The notes: generated by a model from the letters alone, not told the origin. A stretch of DNA of 64,000 nucleotides from Pseudidiomarina tainanensis (GCF_004214835.1 NZ_PIQJ01000001.1:806001-870000); one strand, 5' to 3'. Numbered from the stretch's first letter, positions 12,398-24,875 are shown. Program-made: numbers and translations.

Positions 12398-13638
12398 AGG
12401 GTTGCTTCCATAAATGATTGGCCAGTCATACGCTCAAGTTGTAGAAGGTCTTGATAAGTCGCGTATTGGCGTTGAATTTGTTGTTTTTCGAGTTCAGCAA
12501 GCTGTTCTTGCGCATCTAAGATTTGCAGTACACTGTAGATACCGTCGCTGTAACCATTACGAATCGTTTCAACGAGTGTTTTTGCTCGCGGCACGAGTTG
12601 CTCAGTTAAATCGGTCAGCATTTGTGTTTGCACCTGCACATTGGCAAGGAGTGCATTCGCTCTGCTCTTTAGCTGCTCACGGAGCATTTTTTGCTGGGCT
12701 AGCACAAGATTTTGTTCAGCGCGGTTTTGCGCAATATTGCCGCGTTGCGGATTACTAAGCTGAAATGGAATAGATGCGTTTAAAACGAAACCAAAATCAT
12801 CGTTAGCGGCGTTATGACGAACACCAGCGCCGATCCGAACATCAGCAACTGCTGCCGCTTTCAGTGCTTCAAGCTTGGCAGTGAGTAATCGTTCAGAGTC
12901 AAAGAGCTTGAGTAGTTCTGGTGCGCGCATTACCGCGCTTTCGAGTTTCGCTCGAGTCGGGATTGCAATATCACTAGCAAAGTTACCGAGCACACGATTA
13001 AATTCGGTTGATTCAGCCCACATCGAGGTTAATTCATAGCGCGCCTGAACCAGCTGATTACCAAGCTCTTTGAGCTTTGCTTGGTTGGTTGCAATCGCGA
13101 GTTCAACACGCATCGATTCGCCTCGCGGAGCGCCACCAAGATTGAAGCGTTGCTGCGCAAGCTGATAGGTATCTTGTAATCGAGATAGATAGATCTGCTG
13201 GTGTTTCTCTAGCTCTTGCAACAGAAGTAAACGATAAAATCTGGTTGTCGTCTCAGCAAGAATCTCAATTTTGGCATAGTTAAACTCTGCTTCAATCAGT
13301 TCTCGTTCTGCGTCGGCAACTGCGATTCGTGAATCGAGTTTGCCGCCAAGTTCGATAACCTGACTAAATGCCAACGTCGTTTCGAGATGGCTTAAACCCT
13401 CTTGTGAACCACTACCAAGTAAATTCTCGAATTCAATATCGAGCGAGGGGTTAGGGCGCAATGCAGCTTGCATTCGGGTCGCCTCAGCCACCCTTAATTG
13501 GTAAGGGAACTGCAGTAATGTTGGGTTTTGATTGAGGGTTTGCGTTAATGCTTCACGCAAACTTAAATTCTTAGCCAGCGCAGGTGTATTGATCAAAGTA
13601 ATCAATAGCAAGGCGAGGCCAAAGCGAAATATCGCCAT
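12394..13638 (-). CDS. czcC: Outer-membrane efflux channel, TolC/CzcC family
   Basis: Outer-membrane trimeric channel of the metal exporter, 414 residues. The signal peptide spans about residues 1-22 (ending PALAKN). Two outer-membrane-efflux repeats of mostly helical, Gln/Leu/Ala-rich sequence follow, for example LSLREALTQTLNQNPTL near the start and GIYSVLQILDAQEQLAELEKQQ near the end. A GGAGAA ribosome-binding site lies upstream of the ATG. Overlap with the adaptor gene and the same-strand czcA show the function. The family call is certain; the metal is inferred from the CzcA motif. Confidence 0.9.
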   Translation of the reverse strand: MAIFRFGLALLLITLINTPALAKNLSLREALTQTLNQNPTLLQFPYQLRVAEATRMQAALRPNPSLDIEFENLLGSGSQEGLSHLETTLAFSQVIELGGKLDSRIAVADAERELIEAEFNYAKIEILAETTTRFYRLLLLQELEKHQQIYLSRLQDTYQLAQQRFNLGGAPRGESMRVELAIATNQAKLKELGNQLVQARYELTSMWAESTEFNRVLGNFASDIAIPTRAKLESAVMRAPELLKLFDSERLLTAKLEALKAAAVADVRIGAGVRHNAANDDFGFVLNASIPFQLSNPQRGNIAQNRAEQNLVLAQQKMLREQLKSRANALLANVQVQTQMLTDLTEQLVPRAKTLVETIRNGYSDGIYSVLQILDAQEQLAELEKQQIQRQYATYQDLLQLERMTGQSFMEATL

Positions 13639-13696
13639 GGAAATTCTCCATTCGTTTTGTTAATCAATGAGAATCGGACTTGATCCGAGTTGACGT

Positions 13697-14041
13697 TTAA
13701 ACGGCCGAAGAATTAGGCGGCGGAACCGGCGGTTGCGGGTTCGCAATAGTGATGAACAATTTGGGAGTTTTAATGCGCTCAACCAATTTACTGGTTGGCA
13801 ACGCAAATGCAGCATAAGCAGTCAAGCAACTCACGTGAGCATGGAATTGATGCTCGCTGTCATGCTCATCGGTTGCTTGTTGATGTTTGTCACTTTGATG
13901 ATGTTGTTGGTGGTCAGAATGTTGTTGGTAAACAATATCAATATTATGTTCGCTGTCGCTGATATGACCTGCTGCCACGGAACATGTAAATAGTCCATGA
14001 AACAACATAATCGAAATGAGGAGCAAGACAGTTTTATTCAC
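13697..14041 (-). CDS. Histidine-rich secreted protein, CzcI-like
   Basis: A 114-residue protein with an N-terminal signal peptide (about residues 1-24). A histidine-rich middle (about 25-70) follows, with repeated HQQHH, DKHQQ, DEHDSEH and HAHVSC motifs. Next come a short hydrophobic stretch (CLTAYAAFALP) and a proline-rich end (PPVPPPNSS). The layout resembles CzcI, a small periplasmic protein encoded just before czcC in Cupriavidus, thought to bind metal or modulate induction. The start is a GTG with only a weak ribosome-binding site, so it is less certain. It lies 58 bp before czcC on the same strand. The metal-binding role is inference from composition and position. Confidence 0.75.
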   Translation of the reverse strand: MNKTVLLLISIMLFHGLFTCSVAAGHISDSEHNIDIVYQQHSDHQQHHQSDKHQQATDEHDSEHQFHAHVSCLTAYAAFALPTSKLVERIKTPKLFITIANPQPPVPPPNSSAV

Positions 14042-14173
14042 GTGACGAATATTTTCTTCAAGTGCAAAGGAAGAATTGATGATAACAAGGCGCGCTGGTT
14101 AAAACAATGATGGCAACATGGATGACTTTTACGCTAAGCTTTGAGCCATAAACAATGACCACGAGTATGACTC

Positions 14174-14977
14174 ATGAAACTTGGAATTCTCGGTGCCTCT
14201 GGCCGTATGGGGCAGGCGGTGATGGCGCTAGCCCGACAATCAGATATTGCAGTAACAGCTGCAATCGTCAGTCAGCAATCGAATCGATATGGTGAGTTAG
14301 TGCGCGCCAACGACGCTGGGGCGGGTTTACAATATCAGCATGCTAGCGACCTAAAGTTGAATCAAGTCGAAATACTCATCGATTTCTCTCTGCCGCAGGC
14401 GTTGCCTGACAATTTAGCCTTAGCGAAAAAATTGAATGTGCCCATTGTGGTGTGCACCACTGGACTCAGTCAGCAACACCATCACGAACTAAACCACGCT
14501 GCGCAAAGCATTCCCGTGTTATATGCCGCGAATACGAGTGTCGGGATTACGTTATTGCGACAACTGGTGGAATTGACTGCGGCGGCTCTTCCGGATACCG
14601 ATATAGAAATCTTTGAAGCGCATCATAATAAAAAACGTGATGCGCCCTCAGGTACTGCGGTGGTGCTAGGAGAAAGTGCGGCCCGAGGGCGGGGACAAAC
14701 GTTAAAGGATGTTTCGGCTGGTGTGCGCGGCGATGGTGTGCGTAAATCAGGAACCATCGGATTTTCGGTGATGCGAGCTGCGGATATCATTGGCGAACAT
14801 ACGGTGTTATTTGCACATGAAGGCGAACGACTTGAGTTGACTCATCGCGTCAGTAACCGACAAATATTTGCCCGCGGCGCTATTCAAGCTGCGCAATGGC
14901 TTAAAGAACAGCCTTCGGGATATTATGAGATGGCGGATGTCTTAGCATTGAATACACTTTTAAAACAATTCATCTAG
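14174..14977 (+). CDS. dapB: 4-hydroxy-tetrahydrodipicolinate reductase
   Basis: NAD(P)H-dependent reductase of the lysine/diaminopimelate pathway, supplying both lysine and the peptidoglycan cross-link residue. The 267-residue protein has the N-terminal GxxGRMG nucleotide-binding loop (GASGRMG, residues 7-13) and the catalytic region EAHHNKKRDAPSGTA (conserved His-His and Lys). It also has GTIGFSVMRAADIIGEHTV before the C-terminus. No strong ribosome-binding site is seen before this ATG, but the sequence fits the family start. It lies upstream of carAB, as in many gammaproteobacteria, with 260 bp between. Confidence 0.97.
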   Translation: MKLGILGASGRMGQAVMALARQSDIAVTAAIVSQQSNRYGELVRANDAGAGLQYQHASDLKLNQVEILIDFSLPQALPDNLALAKKLNVPIVVCTTGLSQQHHHELNHAAQSIPVLYAANTSVGITLLRQLVELTAAALPDTDIEIFEAHHNKKRDAPSGTAVVLGESAARGRGQTLKDVSAGVRGDGVRKSGTIGFSVMRAADIIGEHTVLFAHEGERLELTHRVSNRQIFARGAIQAAQWLKEQPSGYYEMADVLALNTLLKQFI

Positions 14978-15005
14978 ACTGGCGCGGTTGAGTTAATTCG
15001 TATGC

Positions 15006-15060
15006 TTGACCGCTAATTTTCAGTTTACGAAACGGCTAAATTTCTGTAGAATGCGGTCAA
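15006..15060 (+). promoter_or_regulatory. Probable carA promoter bracketed by an inverted repeat
   Basis: TTTACG (15024-15029), a 17-bp spacer and TAGAAT (15047-15052) form a plausible sigma-70 promoter. It is enclosed by a perfect 8-bp inverted repeat, TTGACCGC (15006-15013) and GCGGTCAA (15053-15060). The repeat could be a pair of regulator sites in opposite orientation. Three TGAAT/ATTCA half-sites follow in the leader (about 15108-15160), a weak hint of ArgR binding. No full ARG box was found. Confidence 0.55.
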
Positions 15061-15183
15061 TTTGCCAGTAACATTTCGGGCAAGCTGAAACGCGCACTCC
15101 ACTGGTATTCAGAGGTGCAAATTCAGAGCGAGCTAAATAGCTTTGGATGCATTCTGAATATCCGACGCTGGTGCAAGGTAATC

Positions 15184-15220
15184 AACGGGGAAGTCATTTT
15201 TTTGATTCACCCGTTTTTTT
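15184..15220 (+). terminator. Terminator-like hairpin (possible attenuator) just before carA
   Basis: AACGGG (15184-15189) pairs with CCCGTT (15210-15215). A 2x2 internal mismatch and five further base pairs follow, and seven T residues lie directly after (15214-15220). It ends 7 bases before the GGAGG of carA, about 130 nt into the transcript. The stem is modest, so it may be a conditional terminator. An overlapping 40-codon reading frame starts at ATG 15147 and runs past the carA start in another frame. Confidence 0.5.
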
Positions 15221-15237
15221 ATGTACGGAGGTTAACC

Positions 15238-16377
15238 TTGAGTATTCTAGCGAGCCACTCAGCAAGTAAAGCCATTTTGGTACTTGCCGATGGGACTGTT
15301 TTTCACGGCACGGCTATTGGCGCCGGCGGTACCGCAGTTGGTGAAGTTGTTTTTAACACCGCAATGACCGGTTACCAAGAAATTCTCACCGACCCCTCCT
15401 ACGCAGAACAGATCGTTACCCTTACTTATCCCCACATTGGCAATTACGGCACAAACCACGAAGATGAAGAATCGAATCGCGTATGGGCGAAAGGTTTGAT
15501 CATTCGTGATATGTCGCTCAAAGCGAGTAACTTCCGCCGCGAACAGTCGTTGGGTGATTATCTTCGTCAACGCAATGTTGTGGGTATAGCCGACATTGAT
15601 ACGCGTAAGTTGACCCGTATTTTGCGTGAGAAAGGTGCGCAAAATGGTTGCATCATGGCTGGCGATATTGATGTGAACAAAGCACTTGAATTAGCGCAAC
15701 GATTCCCAGGCTTGAAAGGTTTAGACCTGGCGAAAGAAGTGACCATCCGCACACCAGTAGAGTGGACGAGTAAAAGTTGGAAATTGGGCCAAGGCTTTAG
15801 CGAACTAACCGAGCCGAAGTTCCATGTTGTTGCATACGATTATGGCTGTAAACGTAATATTTTACGTTTGTTGGCGGACCGGGGCTGTAAAGTCACGATG
15901 GTACCGGCGCAAACCCCAGCAAAAGATGTCTTAGCGATGAATCCAGACGGGGTATTCCTGTCGAATGGACCGGGTGACCCGGAACCATGTGATTATGCCA
16001 TTCAGGCGATTAAAGACATTATTGCTGCAGAAGTACCTATCTTTGGTATTTGCTTAGGTCACCAATTGCTAGCTTTAGCAAGTGGTGCACGAACCGTGAA
16101 AATGAAGCTCGGTCACCATGGCGCGAACCATCCAGTACAGGATTTAGCAACAAGCCGTGTGATGATTACCAGTCAAAACCATGGTTTTGCGGTTGATGAA
16201 GCGACTTTGCCAGAAAATCTCAAGGCAACACACAAATCACTCTTCGACGGTACTCTACAGGGTATTGAGCGCACGGATGTTAAAGCGTTTAGCTTTCAAG
16301 GACACCCTGAAGCAAGCCCTGGCCCGAATGATGCGGCCCCGTTATTTGACCACTTTATTGAATTGATGAGCCAGTAA
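15238..16377 (+). CDS. carA: Carbamoyl-phosphate synthase small subunit
   Basis: Glutamine amidotransferase subunit that feeds ammonia to CarB for carbamoyl phosphate, used in arginine and pyrimidine synthesis. The class I amidotransferase core contains the nucleophile Cys in [15 protein letters not shown] and the catalytic His/Glu in [12 protein letters not shown] set the start at TTG 15238, which has GGAGG six bases upstream and gives 379 residues, close to E. coli CarA (382). The reading frame stays open to 15115, but no ribosome-binding site or homology supports that extension. It is followed by carB after 2 bp. Confidence 0.97.
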   Translation: MSILASHSASKAILVLADGTVFHGTAIGAGGTAVGEVVFNTAMTGYQEILTDPSYAEQIVTLTYPHIGNYGTNHEDEESNRVWAKGLIIRDMSLKASNFRREQSLGDYLRQRNVVGIADIDTRKLTRILREKGAQNGCIMAGDIDVNKALELAQRFPGLKGLDLAKEVTIRTPVEWTSKSWKLGQGFSELTEPKFHVVAYDYGCKRNILRLLADRGCKVTMVPAQTPAKDVLAMNPDGVFLSNGPGDPEPCDYAIQAIKDIIAAEVPIFGICLGHQLLALASGARTVKMKLGHHGANHPVQDLATSRVMITSQNHGFAVDEATLPENLKATHKSLFDGTLQGIERTDVKAFSFQGHPEASPGPNDAAPLFDHFIELMSQ

Positions 16378-16379
16378 CT

Positions 16380-19600
<3,221 letters not shown>

Positions 19601-19604
<4 letters not shown>

Positions 19605-20077
19605 ATCAGATTCCAATGACCACCCGCGGCGCTGAGATGCTGCGGGAGGAATTGAAACGCTTAAAAACGGAAGATCGCCCGCGCATTATTCAGGCGATCG
19701 CTGATGCTCGTGAGCACGGTGATTTGAAAGAAAACGCCGAGTATCATGCCGCGCGTGAGCAGCAGGGGTTTTGTGAAGGCCGTATTCAAGAAATTGAAGC
19801 GAAGCTATCTAATGCGCAAATCATTGATGTCACTAAGGTGCCCAACCAAGGTAAAGTCATCTTCGGCGCAACGGTAACGGTTTATAATACGGTTACCGAC
19901 AAAGAAATGACCTATCGGATTGTCGGTGATGATGAAGCCGACATTAAGCAGAACCTGATTTCGATTAATTCGCCAATTGCACGTGCATTGATTGGTAAAG
20001 AGATTGATGATGCTGCTCGAGTGAATACCCCGAACGGCGAAGTTGAATATGAGGTTGTTAAGGTCGAATATCTTTAA
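19601..20077 (+). CDS. greA: Transcription elongation factor GreA
   Basis: GreA binds the RNA polymerase secondary channel and stimulates cleavage of backtracked RNA. The 158-residue protein has the N-terminal coiled coil with the acidic tip ([23 protein letters not shown], about residues 34-56) and the C-terminal FKBP-like domain containing [14 protein letters not shown]. It starts within the last codon of carB (ATGA overlap), so the three genes are translationally coupled. No clear intrinsic terminator was seen in the 24 bp before the convergent HTH gene. Confidence 0.98.
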
Positions 20078-20101
20078 CCGATCACATCATCATTAAGCTT
20101 T

Positions 20102-20395
20102 TTAGTTTCTTAACAGCGCGACCAGTTCGCGCTGTTTTTGTTTGCGCTGCTCCGGTGTCATAGGTACTTGATGATACGCATCGACATCCGGAAACACCTC
20201 ATCAATCTCCATCCCCAGTGCTTTGGCAATCGCCAAGGCAACCGGCTGTGAGCGCGCTTTGCGCGACGCCACTTTGGAAATCAAAGATGGACTTTTACCT
20301 AAAGCCTCCGCGATCATTGAAAAATCATAACCCCGTCGCATTAATTCCTTTTTGATTTGTTTGCTATCCATCAGGTATAGTGCTTCTTTGTTCAA
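20102..20395 (-). CDS. Small helix-turn-helix regulator, Ner/Cro-like
   Basis: A 97-residue DNA-binding protein. Residues 12-60 form a lambda-repressor-type helix-turn-helix (QIKKELMRRGYDFSMIAEAL, then SPSLISKVASRKARSQPVALAIAKALGMEIDEVFPD), most like phage Ner/Nlp proteins. The start is uncertain: TTG at 20395 or ATG at 20371, neither with a good ribosome-binding site. It is divergent from a CI-like gene 126 bp away, with operator-like palindromes between them. The pair is unrelated to the housekeeping genes around it and is absent at this place in E. coli. It is probably a phage-derived remnant or a domesticated switch (inference). Confidence 0.7.
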   Translation of the reverse strand: MNKEALYLMDSKQIKKELMRRGYDFSMIAEALGKSPSLISKVASRKARSQPVALAIAKALGMEIDEVFPDVDAYHQVPMTPEQRKQKQRELVALLRN

Positions 20396-20454
20396 GTGAA
20401 GTGAAAATGAAGCTCACAACGAACTCCAAAAATAACTCATAAATAATAAAAACA

Positions 20455-20496
20455 TGTCATTTGATGCGTAAATCGACAAAGAAGTGTCAAATGACA
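20455..20496. promoter_or_regulatory. Twin operator-like palindromes between divergent regulators
   Basis: TGTCATTTGATG (20455-20466) and TGTCAAATGACA (20485-20496) are two copies of one palindrome with TGTCA/TGACA ends. Their centres are 30 bp apart, close to three helical turns. The second copy ends 26 bp before the CI-like start codon. This is the usual place for repressor operators between a divergent repressor pair. No protein binding has been shown. Confidence 0.6.
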
Positions 20497-20521
20497 GGTT
20501 AGGCAAAATAGACCACAGACT

Positions 20522-21010
20522 ATGGCTAAAAGCAACATGGAATTGCCGGATCTTGATACCTGTATGGAACGCTTGAAATTAGTTTCGAAACAGACTACGG
20601 CGAGCGCTGTAATGCGCTGGCTGGGGCTTCCAGCGAGTACGTATAGTAATTGGAAGCGACGTAAGTCATTGAATTATGATCGCGTGATTGAAGGAATGCT
20701 ACGACAGGGGGTGTCGTTGGATTGGCTGTTTGCGCCAAATGTGGATCTGTTTTACCCGAATGTGAGCTTGGTTGTCACTGAGCAAGACGAGGTTCAGTAT
20801 GCCGCTCCGTCGGTTGCCGATACCATGAAGGCTTTGCAGTATGTAGAGCCTATTATGAAAAAGCATAACGTGCCGATGACCGAAGCCAATCATCAATTTA
20901 TGACAGAGGCTTATTTTAAACGTCGAGGTGACGCAATGTTACTCGATACTGCGCTGCAACAAGTTGCATTAGCTCTCGCCACAGCGCAAAAGGCCACCGA
21001 CAATAAATAG
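20522..21010 (+). CDS. Phage CI-repressor-like helix-turn-helix protein
   Basis: A 162-residue protein whose first 70 residues match the phage CI repressor N-terminal domain. The stretch MERLKLVSKQTTASAVMRWLG is followed by PASTYSNWKRRKSLNYDRV and GVSLDWLFAP. There is no S24 peptidase domain; the rest is a helical region of unknown function, so it would not be cleaved like lambda CI. It diverges from the Ner-like gene across the palindromic operators. It is directly convergent with yhbY (stop codons adjacent, no gap). What it controls is unknown. Confidence 0.72.
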   Translation: MAKSNMELPDLDTCMERLKLVSKQTTASAVMRWLGLPASTYSNWKRRKSLNYDRVIEGMLRQGVSLDWLFAPNVDLFYPNVSLVVTEQDEVQYAAPSVADTMKALQYVEPIMKKHNVPMTEANHQFMTEAYFKRRGDAMLLDTALQQVALALATAQKATDNK

Positions 21011-21319
21011 TTAAGCTCGTGGCAGTTGAATCTTCGCTGCTGCGCTTGGTTTATACATTGTCAGAATCTTACCGACTACCTGAACTTTCGTTGCACCGGT
21101 GTGTGCTATGATTGTCGCGTAAATTTGCTCGCGCATTTCGCGGTCTTCGTCAGGTACTTTCACTTTGATTAACTCGTGGTGATCAAGCGCCAATTCAATC
21201 TCCGCCATCACACCTTCAGTGAGACCATTAGCGCCCAACAGCACCACTGGTTTAAGTGAATGCGCCAATGATTTTAAGTGTTGTTTTTGTTTATTGCTTA
21301 AGGTTACGGCCGTTGCCAT
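21011..21319 (-). CDS. yhbY: RNA-binding protein YhbY (CRM domain), ribosome assembly
   Basis: A 102-residue CRM-domain protein that associates with pre-50S ribosomal subunits in E. coli. Family motifs are LSNKQKQHLKSLAHSLKPVVLLGANGLTEGV near the start, then HELIKVKVPDEDREMREQI and the GxxG-type VVGKILTMYK segment. It is divergent from rlmE, another 50S maturation gene, as in E. coli. The start ATG at 21319 leaves an 81-bp divergent promoter region. Length and sequence are ordinary. Confidence 0.95.
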   Translation of the reverse strand: MATAVTLSNKQKQHLKSLAHSLKPVVLLGANGLTEGVMAEIELALDHHELIKVKVPDEDREMREQIYATIIAHTGATKVQVVGKILTMYKPSAAAKIQLPRA

Positions 21320-21400
21320 GTAATATATCCCATCGAATGACTTGAATTTCCGCTATTCTACCGCCATCTGGGTAGAAGAAGCCAGTTTGGTAAGAGAAAC

Positions 21401-22027
21401 ATGACGAAAAAACGCTCCGCCAGCAGCAAACGCTGGTTACAAGAACATTTTAGCGACCACTATGTGCAAAAGGCACAGAAAAAGGGTTACCGCTCACGTG
21501 CCGTATTTAAAATAGAAGAGATACAGCAGAAAGATCGGATTTTAAAGCAAGGCCAGACCGTGGTCGACCTTGGAGCTGCGCCGGGAGGTTGGTCGCAGTT
21601 TGTGGTGGATTCGCTACATGGTAACTGCGAAGTCATTGCTTGCGATATTTTGCCGATGGACCCAATCGCTGGGGTCGATTTCCTCGAAGGCGATTTCCGT
21701 GACGAGGAAGTTTTGGGTGCGCTATTGAGCCGAATTGGTGGCAAAAACGTAGATGTAGTGTTGTCCGATATGGCACCGAATATGAGTGGGAATGACAATG
21801 TGGATCAACCACGCTCTATGTATCTCGTTGAATTAGCGTTAGATATGTGTCATCAAGTATTGAAACCAAACGGTAGTTTCGTCGTCAAAGTATTCCAAGG
21901 CGAAGGCTTTGAAGAATTTTTGAAAAATGTCCGCGCTGCTTTTAAAACAGTGAAGACACGTAAGCCAGACTCATCACGAGCCCGTTCGCGGGAAGTGTAT
22001 CTGGTAGCGACCGGTTACAAACTGTAG
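21401..22027 (+). CDS. rlmE: 23S rRNA 2'-O-methyltransferase (U2552), RlmE/FtsJ
   Basis: SAM-dependent methyltransferase that modifies U2552 in the 50S A loop and is heat-induced in E. coli. The 208-residue protein has the KDKE-type catalytic set in the usual contexts: [10 protein letters not shown], the SAM-binding [26 protein letters not shown] and [15 protein letters not shown]. The ATG at 21401 follows a TAAGAG ribosome-binding site. It lies 45 bp before ftsH on the same strand, the conserved rlmE-ftsH operon. Confidence 0.98.
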   Translation: MTKKRSASSKRWLQEHFSDHYVQKAQKKGYRSRAVFKIEEIQQKDRILKQGQTVVDLGAAPGGWSQFVVDSLHGNCEVIACDILPMDPIAGVDFLEGDFRDEEVLGALLSRIGGKNVDVVLSDMAPNMSGNDNVDQPRSMYLVELALDMCHQVLKPNGSFVVKVFQGEGFEEFLKNVRAAFKTVKTRKPDSSRARSREVYLVATGYKL

Positions 22028-22072
22028 TACCCTGTAGGGCGTGCTACAAATGCAAACAAGAGGTAGTCAGCT

Positions 22073-23998
22073 TTGAGCGATATGGCAAAAAATCTCATTT
22101 TATGGCTGGTCATAGCCGTTGTTCTAATGACTGTATTTAACAACTTCAGTCAAAGCGGTGCTAATGGTCAACAAGTGGCTTACAGCCAATTTATCAATCA
22201 AGTCCACAACGGTGGTGTGCGTTCGGTTGATATCGATGGTCGCATGATTACCGCGCAGTCGCGCAGTGGTGAGCAGTTTACTACGGTGGTGCCAACTCAG
22301 TACGATCCCAAGTTGTTGGATGACTTGTTGGAGAACAACGTAGAAGTAAACGGTAAGCTGCCGGAAGAACCTAGTATTTTGGCGCAAATCTTTATTTCTT
22401 GGTTCCCAATGTTGTTGTTGATTGGCGTGTGGATATTCTTTATGCGCCAAATGCAAGGCGGTGGTGGCCGTGGTGCTATGTCGTTTGGTAAAAGTAAAGC
22501 GCGCTTAATGAGCGAAGACCAAATTAAAACCACGTTTGCTGATGTCGCCGGCTGTGACGAAGCGAAAGAAGAAGTGACCGAACTGGTTGATTACTTAAAA
22601 GACCCAACCAAATTCCAGCACCTTGGCGGCAAAATTCCAAAAGGTGTGTTGATGGTTGGCCCTCCAGGTACTGGTAAAACCTTGCTTGCGAAAGCAATTG
22701 CGGGTGAAGCGCGTGTACCATTCTTTTCGATTTCTGGTTCAGACTTCGTCGAAATGTTCGTCGGTGTCGGTGCTTCGCGGGTTCGTGACATGTTCGAGCA
22801 AGCGAAAAAAGCTGCACCTTGTATCATTTTTATCGATGAGATTGATGCGGTTGGTCGTCAGCGTGGTGCTGGTTTAGGTGGTGGGCACGATGAGCGTGAG
22901 CAAACCTTGAACCAAATGCTTGTGGAAATGGATGGTTTTGAAGGCAACGAAGGTATTATCGTGATTGCTGCAACCAACCGTCCAGATGTTCTTGACCCTG
23001 CGTTATTGCGTCCAGGTCGTTTCGACCGCCAGGTTGTGGTTGGCTTGCCAGACGTTCGTGGTCGTGAACAGATTTTGAAAGTTCATATGCGTAAGGTTCC
23101 TTTAGGCAAAGATGTTGATGCATCATTAATTGCGCGCGGTACACCAGGCTTCTCAGGTGCTGATTTAGCGAACTTGGTAAACGAAGCGGCATTATTCGCG
23201 GCGCGAGGCAACAAAAAAGTTGTCGCGATGGAAGAGTTCGAAAAAGCTAAAGACAAGATCATGATGGGTGCCGAACGCCGCTCGATGGTGATGACCGAAG
23301 ATGAGAAAGCAATGACTGCTTATCACGAAGCGGGACACGCGATTGTCGGGCGTTTAGTGCCTGAGCATGATCCAGTTTATAAAGTGTCGATTATTCCTCG
23401 CGGCCGAGCACTCGGCGTGACCATGTACTTGCCGGAGCAAGATCGTGTGAGTCATTCAAAGCAGCACTTGGAGAGTATGATCTCAAGTCTGTTTGGTGGT
23501 CGAATTGCCGAGGCGTTGATTTATGGTGACGATAAAGTGACCACCGGTGCCTCCAATGATATTGAACGTGCAACGCAAATCGCGCGCAAGATGGTGACGC
23601 AATGGGGTCTATCTGAAAAGATGGGGCCATTGTTATACGCTGACGACGAAAATGAAGTGTTTTTAGGTCGCTCAGTAACTCAACATAAACATATGTCTGA
23701 TGAAACCGCGCGAGCAATTGATCAAGAGGTTAAATTGTTCATCGACCGTAACTATGATCGGGCAAAGCGGATATTGGAAGAAAACGTCGACATCTTGCAC
23801 ACCATGAAAGATGCATTAATGAAGTACGAAACAATTGATGCAGATCAGATTGATGACTTGATGAACCGTCGTGATGTGCGTGAGCCACGTGATTGGCAGC
23901 AACGCGACAACAACAAGTCTGGTGGCGATGACGGGAAGGCGGAAGGTAGCCAACCGGTATCGACGAGTAAACCAGCTGGCGACACACCAGCGAGTTAA
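22073..23998 (+). CDS. ftsH: ATP-dependent zinc metalloprotease FtsH
   Basis: Membrane-anchored AAA+ protease that degrades sigma-32, LpxC and misfolded membrane proteins. The 641-residue protein has two N-terminal transmembrane segments around a periplasmic domain. Its AAA module has GPPGTGKT (Walker A), [14 protein letters not shown] (Walker B) and the second region of homology. The zinc site is HEAGH. The start is TTG at 22073, with AAGAGGT 8 bases upstream, giving the MSDMAKNL beginning seen in vibrios; the ATG at 22082 is too far from it. A strong terminator follows. Confidence 0.98.
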   Translation: MSDMAKNLILWLVIAVVLMTVFNNFSQSGANGQQVAYSQFINQVHNGGVRSVDIDGRMITAQSRSGEQFTTVVPTQYDPKLLDDLLENNVEVNGKLPEEPSILAQIFISWFPMLLLIGVWIFFMRQMQGGGGRGAMSFGKSKARLMSEDQIKTTFADVAGCDEAKEEVTELVDYLKDPTKFQHLGGKIPKGVLMVGPPGTGKTLLAKAIAGEARVPFFSISGSDFVEMFVGVGASRVRDMFEQAKKAAPCIIFIDEIDAVGRQRGAGLGGGHDEREQTLNQMLVEMDGFEGNEGIIVIAATNRPDVLDPALLRPGRFDRQVVVGLPDVRGREQILKVHMRKVPLGKDVDASLIARGTPGFSGADLANLVNEAALFAARGNKKVVAMEEFEKAKDKIMMGAERRSMVMTEDEKAMTAYHEAGHAIVGRLVPEHDPVYKVSIIPRGRALGVTMYLPEQDRVSHSKQHLESMISSLFGGRIAEALIYGDDKVTTGASNDIERATQIARKMVTQWGLSEKMGPLLYADDENEVFLGRSVTQHKHMSDETARAIDQEVKLFIDRNYDRAKRILEENVDILHTMKDALMKYETIDADQIDDLMNRRDVREPRDWQQRDNNKSGGDDGKAEGSQPVSTSKPAGDTPAS

Positions 23999-24009
23999 TC
24001 AGTGTCGAA

Positions 24010-24036
24010 AAGCCCCGTAAAGCGGGGCTTTTTTTT
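24010..24036 (+). terminator. Intrinsic terminator after ftsH
   Basis: AAGCCCCG (24010-24017) and CGGGGCTT (24023-24030) form a perfect 8-bp GC-rich stem with a TAAAG loop, ending in eight T residues. It ends the rlmE-ftsH unit 12 bp after the ftsH stop and lies just upstream of folP. Confidence 0.92.
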
Positions 24037-24056
24037 GAATGATGGTGGACAAACTG

Positions 24057-24875
24057 ATGGCTGATACACGCGCAAACATTGAAGTGATGGGCATTTTAAA
24101 TGCGACACCGGATTCTTTTTCTGACGGTGGTAAATTTAATCGAGTGGATAACGCATTACGTCAAGCTGAGCAGATGATCGCTGATGGCGCCGCATGGTTA
24201 GATGTGGGGGGCGAATCAACCCGTCCTGGTAGCACCGGTGTTAGCGTTGCCGAAGAGCTTGACCGAGTTGTGCCGATTGTTGAGAAATTAAAAGCGAATT
24301 TCGCCGTTCCTATTTCAGTTGATACCTGCAAAACCGCCGTTATGGCTGAAGTTTTGAAGCTGAATGTAGCCATGATTAACGATATCAATGCGCTTCGCGA
24401 TGAGGGGGCGGAGCAGTTACTAGCAGCGGCCCCCGAAGTTAAAGTTTGCCTGATGCATATGCAAGGTGAGCCGCGCACGATGCAACATGAGCCGCGTTAT
24501 GATGACGTAGTTAATGACGTAAGACAGTTTCTTGATGAGCGTGTACGTGCTTGCATGAATACCGGAATACAAAAAAACAACATTTATCTCGATCCAGGCT
24601 TTGGCTTTGGTAAATCAGTCAGGCATAATTACCAGCTACTACAGCGATTGCAGGCGTTTCATGACATGCAGTTACCACTATTGGTTGGCATGTCCCGAAA
24701 GTCGATGCTCGGCCAAGTGACTGGGCGTGAAGTTAATGAACGTTTAGCGGGTAGCATAGCGGCGGCAACGATTGCTGCAATGAAAGGGGCACAGATTATT
24801 CGTGTGCATGATGTCAAGGAAACGGTTGATGCAATGAAAGTTGTTGCAGCAACCTTGGCTGGAGAATTCGCTTGA
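24057..24875 (+). CDS. folP: Dihydropteroate synthase
   Basis: Joins p-aminobenzoate to dihydropterin pyrophosphate in folate synthesis, in the cytoplasm. Signatures are [18 protein letters not shown] near the start, [26 protein letters not shown] and [10 protein letters not shown] prefer the ATG at 24057 (272 residues), with GGTGG 8 bases upstream. The in-frame ATGs at 24039 and 24042 fall right behind the ftsH terminator with no ribosome-binding site. Its stop overlaps the glmM start (TTGA), so the two are coupled, as in E. coli. Confidence 0.96.
   Translation: MADTRANIEVMGILNATPDSFSDGGKFNRVDNALRQAEQMIADGAAWLDVGGESTRPGSTGVSVAEELDRVVPIVEKLKANFAVPISVDTCKTAVMAEVLKLNVAMINDINALRDEGAEQLLAAAPEVKVCLMHMQGEPRTMQHEPRYDDVVNDVRQFLDERVRACMNTGIQKNNIYLDPGFGFGKSVRHNYQLLQRLQAFHDMQLPLLVGMSRKSMLGQVTGREVNERLAGSIAAATIAAMKGAQIIRVHDVKETVDAMKVVAATLAGEFA

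Noticed and set aside
15100-15165. Full ArgR box before carA
   Set aside because: Only TGAAT/ATTCA half-sites are present; no pair with the correct spacing could be found by eye.
15115-15237. N-terminal extension of CarA starting at GTG 15115
   Set aside because: The frame is open, but it passes through the T-rich terminator-like hairpin, lacks a ribosome-binding site and would add 41 residues not found in CarA.
24039-24056. Upstream ATG codons 24039 and 24042 for folP
   Set aside because: They lie right behind the ftsH terminator and have no ribosome-binding site; ATG 24057 has GGTGG at the right distance.
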